This document shows positions 45,452 through 54,561 of a stretch of 64,000 nucleotides of DNA, one piece after another. Made by a program: the position numbers and the translations under genes. The notes beneath the pieces are model-generated. The model was not told the origin of the DNA. It made no database searches and saw only the letters and a list, made by a program, of their open reading frames with translations. Source of the stretch: Serratia marcescens (GTDB lineage Bacteria > Pseudomonadota > Gammaproteobacteria > Enterobacterales > Enterobacteriaceae); the NCBI GenBank assembly GCA_015548865.1, contig JADMXW010000023.1:1-64000 (forward strand), read 5' to 3'. The stretch's first letter is position 1, and each line of letters begins with the position of its first letter.

Positions 45452-46344
45452 AATCCATCCTGAAGAATTATTGTGGTATTAAACAGCGAGTCTCACCAGT
45501 CGGTTATCCAGCGTGACATATCGCTGTATGCTAACGAAGTGTATCACAGATCCCATGAGTATTTTATTTTGTTCTGATAAAGTGCAAAAACAATAGAATT
45601 AAATACTGCCTATGATGACTGATTTGATTATTTTTCTTAATTATCAGATTTCGCTCTCATCACAATATTACAGATCGCCAACAAAACGATGAGAATAATG
45701 TTGGCCTCAAAAGTGAGATGACTGGAAAATCATGATATAGGATTTTTCATGTTATTTATCACCCCCGAGGCTGACCCGTCATGATTTCAGTTTATTCTCA
45801 ATAAATTCAATGCAGAATATCCATGCGCTTTCTGCATGCGGTATGCAATTTTGGTCTCTTGGTGAGCATGACGCATGTTTTCGATAAGTATTGGTGTTTC
45901 CGGAAAGCTGATTTGCCTTTTCGGCAACCCTATTTGGGGAATAAGCCTTGACAAGTTCAGGGGAAATAAAAAAGGATAGATTGCTGCAATTGACTGAGCG
46001 TCATCCATTGATGATGCATGTATAACGCTTACACCCGTCATACTTCAGGTTGCAGGTGAGTTGGCTGTGTTCACTCATCCGAATCTCTTACCTGGGTAAG
46101 CGCATCGGGATTCATTCACTTGCCACCTTCCTGCAGCTGGAATTATTTAGGGTATACAAGACCTAAAACGGGTTTTGTTTTTTAACGGCTCCGCTTCTTA
46201 TTCCGTTATCAATCTCAGCAATATTTCTGGCGTGTACTGCACGCCGGTCATGACTTTTTTATTCATTTGTCACGGCATCAGCGCGGAAAAGCGGCGCTGA
46301 GCGTGGCATTTTCAGCAACGCAGGGGACTTAAAAGGGGATTTGC
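45452..46344. other. Long intergenic region containing ERIC copy 2
   Basis: Nearly 900 bases without a convincing gene. Bases 45452-46029 are A+T-rich with scattered short repeats; a minus-strand frame at 45787-46041 (84 residues) runs into the ERIC repeat and has no ribosome-binding site. Bases 46157-46344 should hold the yjiH promoter and show nothing I can name. Confidence 0.5.
46030..46156. repeat. ERIC element, copy 2 (127 bp)
   Basis: TACACCCGTCATACTTCAGG to GGAATTATTTAGGGTATA, 127 bases and in the same orientation as copy 1, with somewhat more divergence in the central core (GTAAGCGCATCGGGATTC). Confidence 0.85.
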
Positions 46345-47016
46345 ATGTCGGAAGAGATCACGCAGCCAACAGCGCAGCGTAAGGGTCTGCTTAAAAAAGT
46401 GGGGCCATACATCGCGCTGGTTGGGGCGATTCTGTTTTTTTCTGGGCTATTTTTCAAGGTCGATGGGCTGCAATGGCTGGGCGCATTTGATTTCACCACG
46501 CTGGGTGGTTCGTTCGGCGCCATAAAAGAGGGAGGAACCTTTATTGGCGCTGGTGGCATCAGTGCTAAAGCGGGTTTTATATTTGCCTTGTCGCTGGTGC
46601 CTACGGTGATGCTGGCGTTGGGCGTACTGGAAATTTTCACCCACTACGGTGCCATCCGCGCGGCGCATCGTTTGCTGACGCCACTGCTGCGCCCGCTGCT
46701 TGGCATTCCAGGCCTGACGGGGCTTGCGATGATAACCGATCTGCAAAGTACCGATGCCGGTGCGGCGCTGACCAAAGAGTTAAGCGATCGTGGTGATATC
46801 ACGAAGAAAGATTTGGTGATCATGACTGCGTGGCAGTATTCCGGTGCAGGGCTTATCAATAACTACTTCACTATTGGTTCCGCGCTATTTCTTTCCATGA
46901 CTGCACCGATTGTGATTCCACTGGTGCTGATGTTCATCATGAAGTTTGTCGGTGCTGCGCTGGTACGCGTGGTGCTAAACACCGTTTATCGCAAGGATTT
47001 CCAGAATGAGCAATAA
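46345..47016 (+). CDS. yjiH: YjiH-family nucleoside-recognition (Gate) membrane protein
   Basis: A 223-residue inner-membrane protein with about five hydrophobic segments and the Gate-domain centre IPGLTGLAMITDLQSTDAGA. E. coli YjiH and YjiG form a pair of the SpmA/SpmB type whose transported substrate is unknown. It overlaps the yjiG gene by 11 bases. A hydrolase gene follows the pair, which suggests import or export of that enzyme's substrate. Confidence 0.85.
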   Translation: MSEEITQPTAQRKGLLKKVGPYIALVGAILFFSGLFFKVDGLQWLGAFDFTTLGGSFGAIKEGGTFIGAGGISAKAGFIFALSLVPTVMLALGVLEIFTHYGAIRAAHRLLTPLLRPLLGIPGLTGLAMITDLQSTDAGAALTKELSDRGDITKKDLVIMTAWQYSGAGLINNYFTIGSALFLSMTAPIVIPLVLMFIMKFVGAALVRVVLNTVYRKDFQNEQ

Positions 47017-47482
47017 CAGCCCGGCCAAAGTGTCCAACAACCCGTTTGATATTTTCGTGGTTGGGGCGCGCAAAGGCTTCAATATCGCCATTAATAACCT
47101 GCTGCCCAATGTATTGATGGCCTATGTGATTGCTGAAATCCTTAATTTGCTCGGCATCATGGCGCTGCTGGGTAAGGTGTTCGCGCCGATCATGGGCCTG
47201 TTTGGTTTGCCCGGTGAAGCGATCACTGTGCTGTTGACCTCCTGGCTTTCCGCCTCGGCAGGCACCGGCGTTGCTGTCAGCCTGCTTGCAAAAGGGACGC
47301 TGGATGGTCATATGGTGACGATTCTGGCCCCGGCTATTTTCCTGATGGGCTCACAGTTGCAGTACATGGGGCGGTTGCTGGGGGTGGCGGATGTGCCAAA
47401 AAAATATTGGCCTCTGCTGATGTTGACCAGCATTATCAATGCCATGATAGCCATGCTGATCATGCGCCTGTTTTTTGCCTGA
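47006..47482 (+). CDS. yjiG: YjiG-family (SpmB-like) membrane protein
   Basis: A 158-residue protein, close to E. coli YjiG in length, with NPFDIFVVGARKGFNIAINN at the start, the Gate-type SWLSASAGTGVAVSLLAKG in the centre and the amphipathic FLMGSQLQYMGRLLG after it. It pairs with YjiH. In E. coli the third gene is iadA (isoaspartyl dipeptidase); here an unrelated M20 enzyme takes that place 81 bases downstream. Confidence 0.88.
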   Translation: MSNNSPAKVSNNPFDIFVVGARKGFNIAINNLLPNVLMAYVIAEILNLLGIMALLGKVFAPIMGLFGLPGEAITVLLTSWLSASAGTGVAVSLLAKGTLDGHMVTILAPAIFLMGSQLQYMGRLLGVADVPKKYWPLLMLTSIINAMIAMLIMRLFFA

Positions 47483-47563
47483 TGCTGTTGGTGCCAACGA
47501 GGTCGTGCTGCCCTGCATGATCGATTTCCTGCGGCACTCACCATTAAAAAAGAGAGTGGAACT

Positions 47564-48667
47564 ATGTCCATCGTATTAGAGCATTACAATTACCTGCACA
47601 CTATCCCTGAATTGGGTTTTCAAGAGTTCAAAACCTCGGAATACCTCGCCAGCAAAATGGAGGCCGCAGGTTATCGCGTCACGCGCGGTATTAACGGTAC
47701 AACCGGTATTGTGGCAGAGCTGGATAGCGGCGTGCCCGGTCCACTGTTAGCGTTACGTGCGGATATGGATGCGCTGGGTCACATCATTGACGGTGAGCAT
47801 TGTGCACGGCATACCTGCGGGCATGATGCGCACTCCTCGGTGGTATTAACGGCAGCGCAAGAGATTATCCGCGAAGGTATTGTCAAAAAAGGCCGTCTGC
47901 GCATTTTGTTCCAGCCAGCAGAAGAACTGGGTACGGGGGCGATTGCCATGGTTGAAGGCGGCGCACTTGACGATGTTGATATGATTCTGGGTTTCCACCT
48001 ACGTCCCATTGAAGAGTGCGTGCTAGGAGAAGCGGTACCTGCCATGTACTACTCCGCTAGCAGTACGTTTGAAGTGACTTTCCACGGTAAACCGGCGCAC
48101 GGTGCGCGCCCTCATCTGGGGGTGAATGCGCTGGAAGCTGCGGCTCAGGCCGTGATGGCGGTTAAAGCTATTCCTCTGCCGCCGCATTTGACCTGGAGCG
48201 TCAAGGCAACCCGTTTCCTGTGCGATGCCGGTGTTACCAACTCGATTCCAGACCGCGCTACGGTGTGCTGGGATTTGCGCTCCGCACAGAACGACTTGAT
48301 GCAAACGTTGAAAGAGAAAGTCAAACTGGCGATTGAGCACAGTGCCGCAGCGCTGGGAGCGACCGCCGACGTGGTATTGACCAAAGAGATTCCGGCTGCG
48401 GAAATTCATGATGAAGCCACTGCGCTTATCAGTGACGCTATCGTTGATGTGCTTGGCCCACAAGGGTTGACTGAGCCGAAAAGCACTGCTGGCGGTGAAG
48501 ATTTCTTCTTCTATCCGCGCTTGCGCCCTGAGGTCAAATCGGGCTTTTGGGGATTGGGCACCAATCTTAAACCCGGCTTGCATCATCCGGATATGCACTT
48601 CGATCTCAACTCACTGGAAGTGGGCGTTCGCGTGTTTAAACGTTGTGTAGAGAAAGCATTAGGCTAA
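47564..48667 (+). CDS. M20 family metallo-amidohydrolase/peptidase
   Basis: A 367-residue zinc enzyme of the M20D amidohydrolase group (hippurate hydrolase, indole-acetyl amino acid hydrolase, N-acetyl-diaminopimelate deacetylase). The metal site is visible: RADMDAL, HTCGHDAHSS and the PAEELG glutamates, with a dimerisation domain at about 170-280 (FHGKPAHGARPH) and GGEDFFFY near the end. Substrate is unknown; it probably removes an acyl or aminoacyl group from a dipeptide-like compound handled by YjiHG. A strong terminator follows, closing the yjiH-yjiG-M20 operon. Confidence 0.85.
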   Translation: MSIVLEHYNYLHTIPELGFQEFKTSEYLASKMEAAGYRVTRGINGTTGIVAELDSGVPGPLLALRADMDALGHIIDGEHCARHTCGHDAHSSVVLTAAQEIIREGIVKKGRLRILFQPAEELGTGAIAMVEGGALDDVDMILGFHLRPIEECVLGEAVPAMYYSASSTFEVTFHGKPAHGARPHLGVNALEAAAQAVMAVKAIPLPPHLTWSVKATRFLCDAGVTNSIPDRATVCWDLRSAQNDLMQTLKEKVKLAIEHSAAALGATADVVLTKEIPAAEIHDEATALISDAIVDVLGPQGLTEPKSTAGGEDFFFYPRLRPEVKSGFWGLGTNLKPGLHHPDMHFDLNSLEVGVRVFKRCVEKALG

Positions 48668-48676
48668 ACAAACTTA

Positions 48677-48704
48677 ACGCCCCTGCGCTGGCCGGGGCGT
48701 TTTT
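48677..48704 (+). terminator. Intrinsic terminator of the yjiHG-M20 operon
   Basis: AACGCCCC / GGGGCGTT stem with a nine-base loop, followed by a T-run (TTTTT), ten bases after the stop codon. Confidence 0.88.
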
Positions 48705-48799
48705 CCTGCATTAATCCCCGTTTTTTTGATATCGCTCCGCAGCGTTTTTGACGCTATCTGCTAGTGTGTGCCGGACATGCCTTATCAGGACGCACTGCC

Positions 48800-49636
48800 G
48801 TGAATACGCCTTTGTTACAGGTCGAACATCTTGAGGTCGCGCTGGCGCAGACATCGCGAGTGCTGTTGCACGATGTGTCATTTTCGCTGTCACCACACCA
48901 TTGCCTCGGGGTGATAGGGGAGAGCGGCAGTGGGAAAAGCCTGCTGTGTCGCGCTTTGCTCGGGCTGCTGAATAATACGTTTGTTTGTCGGGGCGCGATG
49001 CATTTTGCCGAAGATAAACCGTTGGCGCTGAATAATGATGCAGCACTACGCCGTTATCGCGGGCGGAGCATCAGCCTGATCCCACAACATCCAATGACGG
49101 CGTTCGATCCGCTGCAACCCATAGGTAAGCAGATGGTGGAAACCCTGTGTGCGCATTTGGCTTTGCGACCACGAGAGGCAAAAGAGAAGGCCATTGCGCT
49201 GTTGCAGCAAGTGCGTCTGGAGAATGCGGCTAAGCGCTTTGATGATTATCCTGCGCAGCTGAGCGGTGGCATGTTGCAGCGGGTAACCATTGCTATTGCG
49301 CTCGGGTTGTCTCCGCGCCTGCTGATTGCCGATGAACCCACCAGCGCGCTGGACGCTGTGACGCAGGCCGAGATCGTACAACTGTTTGCGGAGCTGCGTT
49401 CTCGCAACGCCATGACGCTGCTGTTTGTGTCTCACGATCTGGGTGCCATCCAGCGCCTGGCAGACAGTGTGATCGTTATGCACCAAGGGCGGTTGGTGGA
49501 ACAGGGCGACACCCGCACGGTGCTGAGCCATCCCCACCATGTGCATACCCGTTATCTGGTGGACGCTCGGCTGGCGATGTTACGTCGTTACGCACATTGG
49601 GTACCGCCTGTTACTACTTTGGGGGAGCAGGCATGA
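48800..49636 (+). CDS. NikD/OppD-type ABC transporter ATPase
   Basis: A 278-residue ATPase from GTG 48800; an in-frame GTG at 48764 would add 12 unlike residues. It has Walker A GESGSGKSLLCRALLG, signature LSGGMLQRVTIAIALGL and Walker B LLIADEPTSALD. The SLL-type Walker A variant and length fit NikD, the nickel importer ATPase, or a metallophore (CntD-like) or peptide importer. It sits just after the M20 terminator, and no permease or binding-protein gene of this family is in the window, so the importer is incomplete here. It overlaps its partner gene by four bases. Confidence 0.8.
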   Translation: MNTPLLQVEHLEVALAQTSRVLLHDVSFSLSPHHCLGVIGESGSGKSLLCRALLGLLNNTFVCRGAMHFAEDKPLALNNDAALRRYRGRSISLIPQHPMTAFDPLQPIGKQMVETLCAHLALRPREAKEKAIALLQQVRLENAAKRFDDYPAQLSGGMLQRVTIAIALGLSPRLLIADEPTSALDAVTQAEIVQLFAELRSRNAMTLLFVSHDLGAIQRLADSVIVMHQGRLVEQGDTRTVLSHPHHVHTRYLVDARLAMLRRYAHWVPPVTTLGEQA

Positions 49637-50409
49637 GTGCTTGGCTTGAGGTCCGCGATGTGGGCCAACGGTATCAGTTGCGCGCGACGGGGGAATGGCA
49701 GGCTGCTCTGCAATCCGTCTCATTCGGTATTTCTCGCGGCGAATGTGTGGGGGTTGTCGGAGCCAGTGGCAGCGGGAAAAGCACGCTGGGGCGAGTATTG
49801 CTTGGCCTTGAACGTCCTGAGGTCGGCGAGGTGATGTTGGCGGGTACATCGATCTATGCAAAATCGGGCTTATGGCGGCGTGGGCTCGGTAATGGAGGAC
49901 GCGTCGGGGCGGTGTTTCAGGATTACTCTTCCTCAGTAAACCCATTGATGTGCATTACAGATATTGTGGCAGAGCCATTACGTTTACAACGTCGGTTAAG
50001 CCAAACAGCAGCACGCGAACGCGTTGGGACGTTATTACACCAAGTGGGATTGGATGATGCGCTTGGCACACGCTATCCGCATCAGCTCAGTGGCGGTCAG
50101 ATGCAGCGCGTGTGTATCGCCCGCGCCATCGCCAGTGAGCCTGAACTGGTGGTGCTGGATGAAGCCGTCAGCGCGCTGGATGTGGCGGTTCAGAGACAAA
50201 TTCTCGATTTATTAGCTGAGTTACGGCAACGTCTGGGGCTGACTTATGTGTTTATCAGCCACGATCTTACTGCCGTGACTTATTTGTGTCAGCGCGTGTT
50301 GTTTTTGCATCAAGGCCGAATCATTGAACAGGTGAATGATATGGCGGCACTGGGACAGGTTCAGCACCCTGCTGCTCGCCGCCTGTTAACGTCGGTAATG
50401 GCGTTTTGA
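49633..50409 (+). CDS. NikE/OppF-type ABC transporter ATPase
   Basis: A 258-residue ATPase from ATG 49633 (ATGA overlap with the previous gene; the 49597 frame start lies inside that gene). Walker A GASGSGKSTLGR, Q-loop FQDYSSSVNP, signature LSGGQMQRVCIARAIA and Walker B LVVLDEAVSALD are present. VLDEAVS instead of LDEPTS is shared with NikE-type ATPases. It should work as a heterodimer with the preceding protein. No permease genes are seen on either side. Confidence 0.82.
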   Translation: MSAWLEVRDVGQRYQLRATGEWQAALQSVSFGISRGECVGVVGASGSGKSTLGRVLLGLERPEVGEVMLAGTSIYAKSGLWRRGLGNGGRVGAVFQDYSSSVNPLMCITDIVAEPLRLQRRLSQTAARERVGTLLHQVGLDDALGTRYPHQLSGGQMQRVCIARAIASEPELVVLDEAVSALDVAVQRQILDLLAELRQRLGLTYVFISHDLTAVTYLCQRVLFLHQGRIIEQVNDMAALGQVQHPAARRLLTSVMAF

Positions 50410-50640
50410 CGCGGCTTTAGGGGGGGCGGTTAATGTAAGCGCAGTGCGGATGCGTGTTCCTGATGGAAGAAGCGCACGGCGTTACGTAACGGCTCACTTT
50501 GCTCCGTCAGCGATTTTTCCACCAGCGCCGCGTTCTGCTGAGAGAGATTCTTACTGCCCCTCTTCTGCAATGAGAAATGACATGATGGGTGCGGGAGCGC
50601 ATCATGGCACTAAACGGTGGTTCAACACAGAGAGAGTGCT

Positions 50641-51360
50641 ATGTCGCGCGCACAACGCTTACTCGCGTTATTACAGATATTACGCCAGCACCGCTTCCCG
50701 GTGAGGGGGGAGCAGTTAGCAGAGCAACTTGGCGTGAGCTTGCGCACGCTCTATCGCGATATTCGCACGTTGCAAGCACAGGGAGCCAGCATTGACGGTG
50801 AAGCTGGCGTGGGCTATTTACTGCGTCCGGGTTTTTTGTTGCCGCCATTGATGTTTTCTTCGGAAGAACTGGAAGCCTTGGCGCTGGGTGCCCGTTGGGT
50901 GAATGAACGAGGGGATAGCCACCTCGCGGCAGCGGCGCAATCGGCGCTGGGGAAGATTGGCGCGGTACTTCCACAACCGTTGCACTATGTGATGGAGCAT
51001 TCGGGGCTGCGCGTTGGTCCGAGCGAAGCGTATAAAAGTGATGACGACGTGATGTATCAACTGAGGTTGGCGATTCGCAATGAGCAGAGGATAGACATCG
51101 CCTATTGTGACCTTAAAAACCAGCGCTCAACGCGAACGCTATGGCCATTGGCATTGGGCTACTTCGATCAAACGCAACTGCTGGCGGCCTGGTGCGAGCT
51201 GCGGCAGGATTTCCGTCATTTCCGCACCGACCGCATCGCTGCGCTGACACGCTTACCCGATCGCTTTCCTAAACGTCGTGAACAACTGCTGCAGGCATGG
51301 CGGAAAAGCGTATTTGACACTGACAACTCACCAGACCAGAAGTCTACTGACAGAAACTGA
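50641..51360 (+). CDS. YafY-family HTH/WYL regulator
   Basis: A 239-residue protein from ATG 50641 with an N-terminal winged helix (FPVRGEQLAEQLGVSLRTLYRD, about 18-39) and a WYL-like ligand domain (IDIAYCDLKNQRSTRTLWPLA, about 148-168). The usual WYL residues are partly altered (LWPLALGYF). It is followed 75 bases later by a glyoxalase-fold gene. YafY-type regulators are often found beside such genes and may sense a ligand handled by the neighbour. The frame from 50617 adds eight residues without a ribosome-binding site. Confidence 0.82.
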   Translation: MSRAQRLLALLQILRQHRFPVRGEQLAEQLGVSLRTLYRDIRTLQAQGASIDGEAGVGYLLRPGFLLPPLMFSSEELEALALGARWVNERGDSHLAAAAQSALGKIGAVLPQPLHYVMEHSGLRVGPSEAYKSDDDVMYQLRLAIRNEQRIDIAYCDLKNQRSTRTLWPLALGYFDQTQLLAAWCELRQDFRHFRTDRIAALTRLPDRFPKRREQLLQAWRKSVFDTDNSPDQKSTDRN

Positions 51361-51435
51361 CACTCAATACGAATAACGTGCTCATATGCCTGATGCCGCT
51401 CGCTCAGGCCTTATCATTGTGACAAGGAGTACGTG

Positions 51436-51819
51436 ATGACTTTCGCCCCTAACAGTATGATCCTGTATGTGCAGGATGTTGATGCCAGTGCCCGTTTTTA
51501 TCAAACGTTACTGGGTGCCCCACCGCTGGAAACGTTCCCGGATTTTACCCTGTTTGCGCTACAGCCTGAATTTTCACTCGGTTTACAGGCACGCCAAGGC
51601 ATATTCCCACCGCCACAGGCGCATGTCGGGGGTACCGAACTGTGCATGAGTCAGGCAACGGACAGTGATGTGGATGCGCTATATCGCGCGTGGGTAGCGC
51701 AGGGAGTGACCATTGTCGCGGAACCGACGGGTCTGGAGTTCGGCTACACCTTTGTGGCACAGGATCCTGATGGCTACCGGTTGCGGGTGTGTGCCACGGA
51801 TGTCTCGCATTATCAATAA
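51436..51819 (+). CDS. VOC (glyoxalase/bleomycin resistance fold) protein
   Basis: A 127-residue single-domain protein with one beta-alpha-beta-beta-beta repeat (SMILYVQDVDASARFYQTLL at the start) and a second module ending FVAQDPDGYRLRVC. The DPDGY-R end is standard for VOC proteins. AAGGAG at 51424-51429 is well placed for ATG 51436 and less so for the GTG three bases earlier. Substrate is unknown; it could be a dioxygenase, a lyase or a drug-binding protein. It is probably expressed with or controlled by the YafY-type regulator upstream. Confidence 0.8.
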   Translation: MTFAPNSMILYVQDVDASARFYQTLLGAPPLETFPDFTLFALQPEFSLGLQARQGIFPPPQAHVGGTELCMSQATDSDVDALYRAWVAQGVTIVAEPTGLEFGYTFVAQDPDGYRLRVCATDVSHYQ

Positions 51820-51845
51820 ACACAACATGACCTAATGCGATAAAG

Positions 51846-51870
51846 CCGCGGCGTAACGATAGCGTCGCGG
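51846..51870. terminator. Hairpin between convergent VOC and rhaM genes
   Basis: CCGCGGCG / CGTCGCGG, an 8-bp stem (one G-U pair) with a nine-base loop in the 69-base gap between converging stop codons. Confidence 0.55.
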
Positions 51871-51888
51871 TGTTAACCAAAGGCGCGT

Positions 51889-52203
51889 TCAGTCAAGGTA
51901 AAACACGGGTTTCAACTCGTCGCTAACCGGGCTGTTATCTGGATTGGCCGGCATCACGTCGGTCATGTGTTTCCACCAACGCTGGCAAACGTCAGTTTGT
52001 GCCACTGCATCCCACTGTGTTTGTGACTCAATTTCTACATAACCAAACAACAGATGGCGTTTTTCATCAAGAAAGATGCTGTAGTGATGCGCACCGTGTG
52101 CTTTCAGTACCTCGGCCAGCTCAGGCCAGATAGGATTGTGGCGGCGTTGGTATTCGTCGTGGCAGTCAGGAAAGACAGACATCACGAAGGCTTTGCGTAG
52201 CAT
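51889..52203 (-). CDS. rhaM: L-rhamnose mutarotase RhaM
   Basis: The 104-residue protein matches RhaM/Yii[21 protein letters not shown] near the start, HHYSIFLDE, and [17 protein letters not shown] near the end. It interconverts alpha and beta L-rhamnose anomers for RhaA. Its tail [10 protein letters not shown] is the usual family ending. It lies 264 bases downstream of rhaD on the same strand, as the distal gene of the rhamnose operon, possibly with its own promoter; nothing else is visible in that gap. Confidence 0.92.
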   Translation of the reverse strand: MLRKAFVMSVFPDCHDEYQRRHNPIWPELAEVLKAHGAHHYSIFLDEKRHLLFGYVEIESQTQWDAVAQTDVCQRWWKHMTDVMPANPDNSPVSDELKPVFYLD

Positions 52204-52467
52204 GGGGAACTCCTGTTAAGTGTTTGGTGGTACGGCTGTGGCCCTCGCTCGACAAGAAGGAGACGATTGCCATCCCCCCTTGCTCCGTGCGAAATGGTCC
52301 TGTGCCACGACACCGTCAAAAATCGTTGCAGCCAGACGAAAGTATTCTCTGTACAGCAGGGTACTTCACGGCATCCGTGCCGCTTATCCTGCCGTTAACC
52401 TTTTTCTCCGTGCCATTCAACACGTAACATCAAACGCAACGACATCACAGGGTGTGGTTTTACGATG

Positions 52468-53292
52468 TTACACCTTCAGTGCCGCTTCCATCGGTGTGAC
52501 GCCAAAGCGTTTGCCCAGCGCAATCAGCTCTTCCGTGGTGATGGTTTGCTTTTTGCCGCCCATGGAGCGCACTTTTACCATCACTTCTGCCGCTTTTTCC
52601 GCGGTGTCAATCAGGCCAAAGGCTTCGTCCAGCGTCGGGCCGGTGCCGAAGATGCCGTGGAACGGCCACAGTACCAGCGAGTGAGACTGCATTTGCTCCG
52701 CCGTTGCAGTGCCAATGGCATCGGTGCCCGGCACCATCCACGGCACAATGCCCACGCCGTCAGGGAATACCACCAGACATTCGGTGCTGCCTTCCCACAG
52801 CTCTCGAGTAAAGGCGGCACTGTTCAGATCCAGCACATAGCTCAGTGCAATCAGGTTGGTGGCGTGGCAGTGCATGATAATGCGATCGCGCCCCTGGCTG
52901 GCCGCCATGCGCACGATATGTGACTGGAAGTGCGCCGCCAGCTCAGAGGTGGGTAAACCGCCGCCGGTCAACCCCCAGAAGATACGGTAGCCTTTGCCAT
53001 CGTCATCCACCTGCAATAACACCAACGTATCCGCTGGATCTAATTGCACGTTGCGGAAGAATTTGCCTGAGCCGGTCACGATAAACCAGCAGCCTGCCAG
53101 TTCTGGCATTGCCAGTGACAGTGCCTCGTGGCGTGGTGTTGGGTAGAAATCGCTCTCGTAGGGCGTGACGTCTTTGGCATCGAGGCGCAGGCTGACGTTG
53201 CCGCCATTGCGTTCGTCCCAGCCTTTGAGCCACATATCGCTGGTGGCTTTAATCATGCCTTGTACAAACCAGGAAGACAGAATTGCTTGCAT
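52468..53292 (-). CDS. rhaD: Rhamnulose-1-phosphate aldolase RhaD
   Basis: A 274-residue class II (zinc) aldolase that splits L-rhamnulose 1-phosphate into dihydroxyacetone phosphate and L-lactaldehyde. The zinc site is visible as [10 protein letters not shown] (two histidines), with a distal histidine in [18 protein letters not shown] and TGSGKFFRN bind substrate phosphate in the family. Start ATG 53292 gives [16 protein letters not shown], as in E. coli; the frame adds two residues upstream. It is six bases from rhaA. Confidence 0.95.
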   Translation of the reverse strand: MQAILSSWFVQGMIKATSDMWLKGWDERNGGNVSLRLDAKDVTPYESDFYPTPRHEALSLAMPELAGCWFIVTGSGKFFRNVQLDPADTLVLLQVDDDGKGYRIFWGLTGGGLPTSELAAHFQSHIVRMAASQGRDRIIMHCHATNLIALSYVLDLNSAAFTRELWEGSTECLVVFPDGVGIVPWMVPGTDAIGTATAEQMQSHSLVLWPFHGIFGTGPTLDEAFGLIDTAEKAAEVMVKVRSMGGKKQTITTEELIALGKRFGVTPMEAALKV

Positions 53293-53298
53293 AATCAC

Positions 53299-54561
53299 TT
53301 ACCCTTGACGTTGACGAAGAATGGTTTGTTCATAATGGCGTACCTGCTGCAGCCATTCGCTGCCGGGCGTCACATCGTGGCACTGGCAGTAGTGCTCCCA
53401 CACGGCTTGCCACGGCAGAGATTTTTGCTCTTCCAGTAGTGCGAGACGTGCGGTGTAGTCGCCTTGTTGTTCCAGTTGACGCAACTGCCCGGTGGGTTCC
53501 AGTAGGGCACGCAACAGCGCTTTTTTCATGTTGCGCGTGCCGATGACCCAAGCGGCAACGCGGTTGATGGAAGCATCAAAGAAGTCGAGACCGATATGAA
53601 CGCGATCGAACAAGTTATGGCGTACGATCTCATGGGCGATAGCTTGCGTCTCATCATCCAGCAGTACGACGTGGTCGCTGTCCCAGCGTACCGGACGGCT
53701 CACATGCAGTAACAGGCGCGGTACGTACAATATGGCGCTGGAGATCTTATCGGAGATCACCTCCGTTGGGTGGAAGTGGCCGGCATCAAGGCATAACGCG
53801 GTGCCTCGGCTGGTGGCGTAGCCAAGATAGAATTCGTTGGAGCCAACGGTGAAACTTTCTGCGCCGATGCCGAACAGTTTGCTTTCTACGGCATCAATGT
53901 GGTGATTCGCATCCAGCGGCTCGGCAATCACTTCATCCAACGCGTTTAACAGCCGCTGGCGAAACGCCAGACGATCGATGGTGAGATCTTTCATGCCGTC
54001 TGGCACCCAGATGTTCATGACGGAAGGCGTACCCAACTCGCGGCCAAAATAGGCAGAGATGCGGCGGCTGGCCTGACAGTGCTCAATCCAGAAACGGCGC
54101 ACTTTCTCATCCGGGTGGGAGAGGGTGAAGCCATCGCTGCTGAGCGGGTGCGAGAAACAGGTGGGGTTAAAGTCCAACCCTAAATGCTGTTCTTTGGCCC
54201 AGGCCACCCAGCGGCTAAAGTGTTTCGGTTCAATGGCGTTACGTGCGACGGGCTCATCGGATTCTAGGTAAATCGCATGCAGATTCAGACGCTTCGGCCC
54301 CGGAATCAGGCGGAACGCCTGCTCAAGGTCGGCACGCAGTTCATCGGCGGTGCGCGCTTTACCTGGATGATTTCCGGTTGCGGCAATACCGCCAGTGAGT
54401 GCGCCTGCGGACTGCTCGAAGCCCACCACATCGTCCCCTTGCCAGCAATGCATGGAGACGGGGATGTTATCCAGTTGCTTCAGGGCAGCCTCAACATCAA
54501 CGTTGAGCGCGGCATAGCGCGCCTTGGCCAACTGCCAGGCCGATTCAATGGCGGTGTTCAT
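53299..54561 (-). CDS. rhaA: L-rhamnose isomerase RhaA
   Basis: A 420-residue metal-dependent isomerase converting L-rhamnose to L-rhamnulose, of the same length as E. coli RhaA. It shows [12 protein letters not shown] near 38-49, [11 protein letters not shown] near 154, [14 protein letters not shown] near 259 and [11 protein letters not shown] near 294, which carry the metal and substrate ligands. It overlaps rhaB by four bases, so rhaB-rhaA-rhaD are translated from one mRNA. Confidence 0.96.
   Translation of the reverse strand: MNTAIESAWQLAKARYAALNVDVEAALKQLDNIPVSMHCWQGDDVVGFEQSAGALTGGIAATGNHPGKARTADELRADLEQAFRLIPGPKRLNLHAIYLESDEPVARNAIEPKHFSRWVAWAKEQHLGLDFNPTCFSHPLSSDGFTLSHPDEKVRRFWIEHCQASRRISAYFGRELGTPSVMNIWVPDGMKDLTIDRLAFRQRLLNALDEVIAEPLDANHHIDAVESKLFGIGAESFTVGSNEFYLGYATSRGTALCLDAGHFHPTEVISDKISSAILYVPRLLLHVSRPVRWDSDHVVLLDDETQAIAHEIVRHNLFDRVHIGLDFFDASINRVAAWVIGTRNMKKALLRALLEPTGQLRQLEQQGDYTARLALLEEQKSLPWQAVWEHYCQCHDVTPGSEWLQQVRHYEQTILRQRQG

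Noticed and set aside
45787-46041. 84-residue minus-strand frame before ERIC copy 2
   Set aside because: It starts inside the repeat, lacks a ribosome-binding site and shows no domain.
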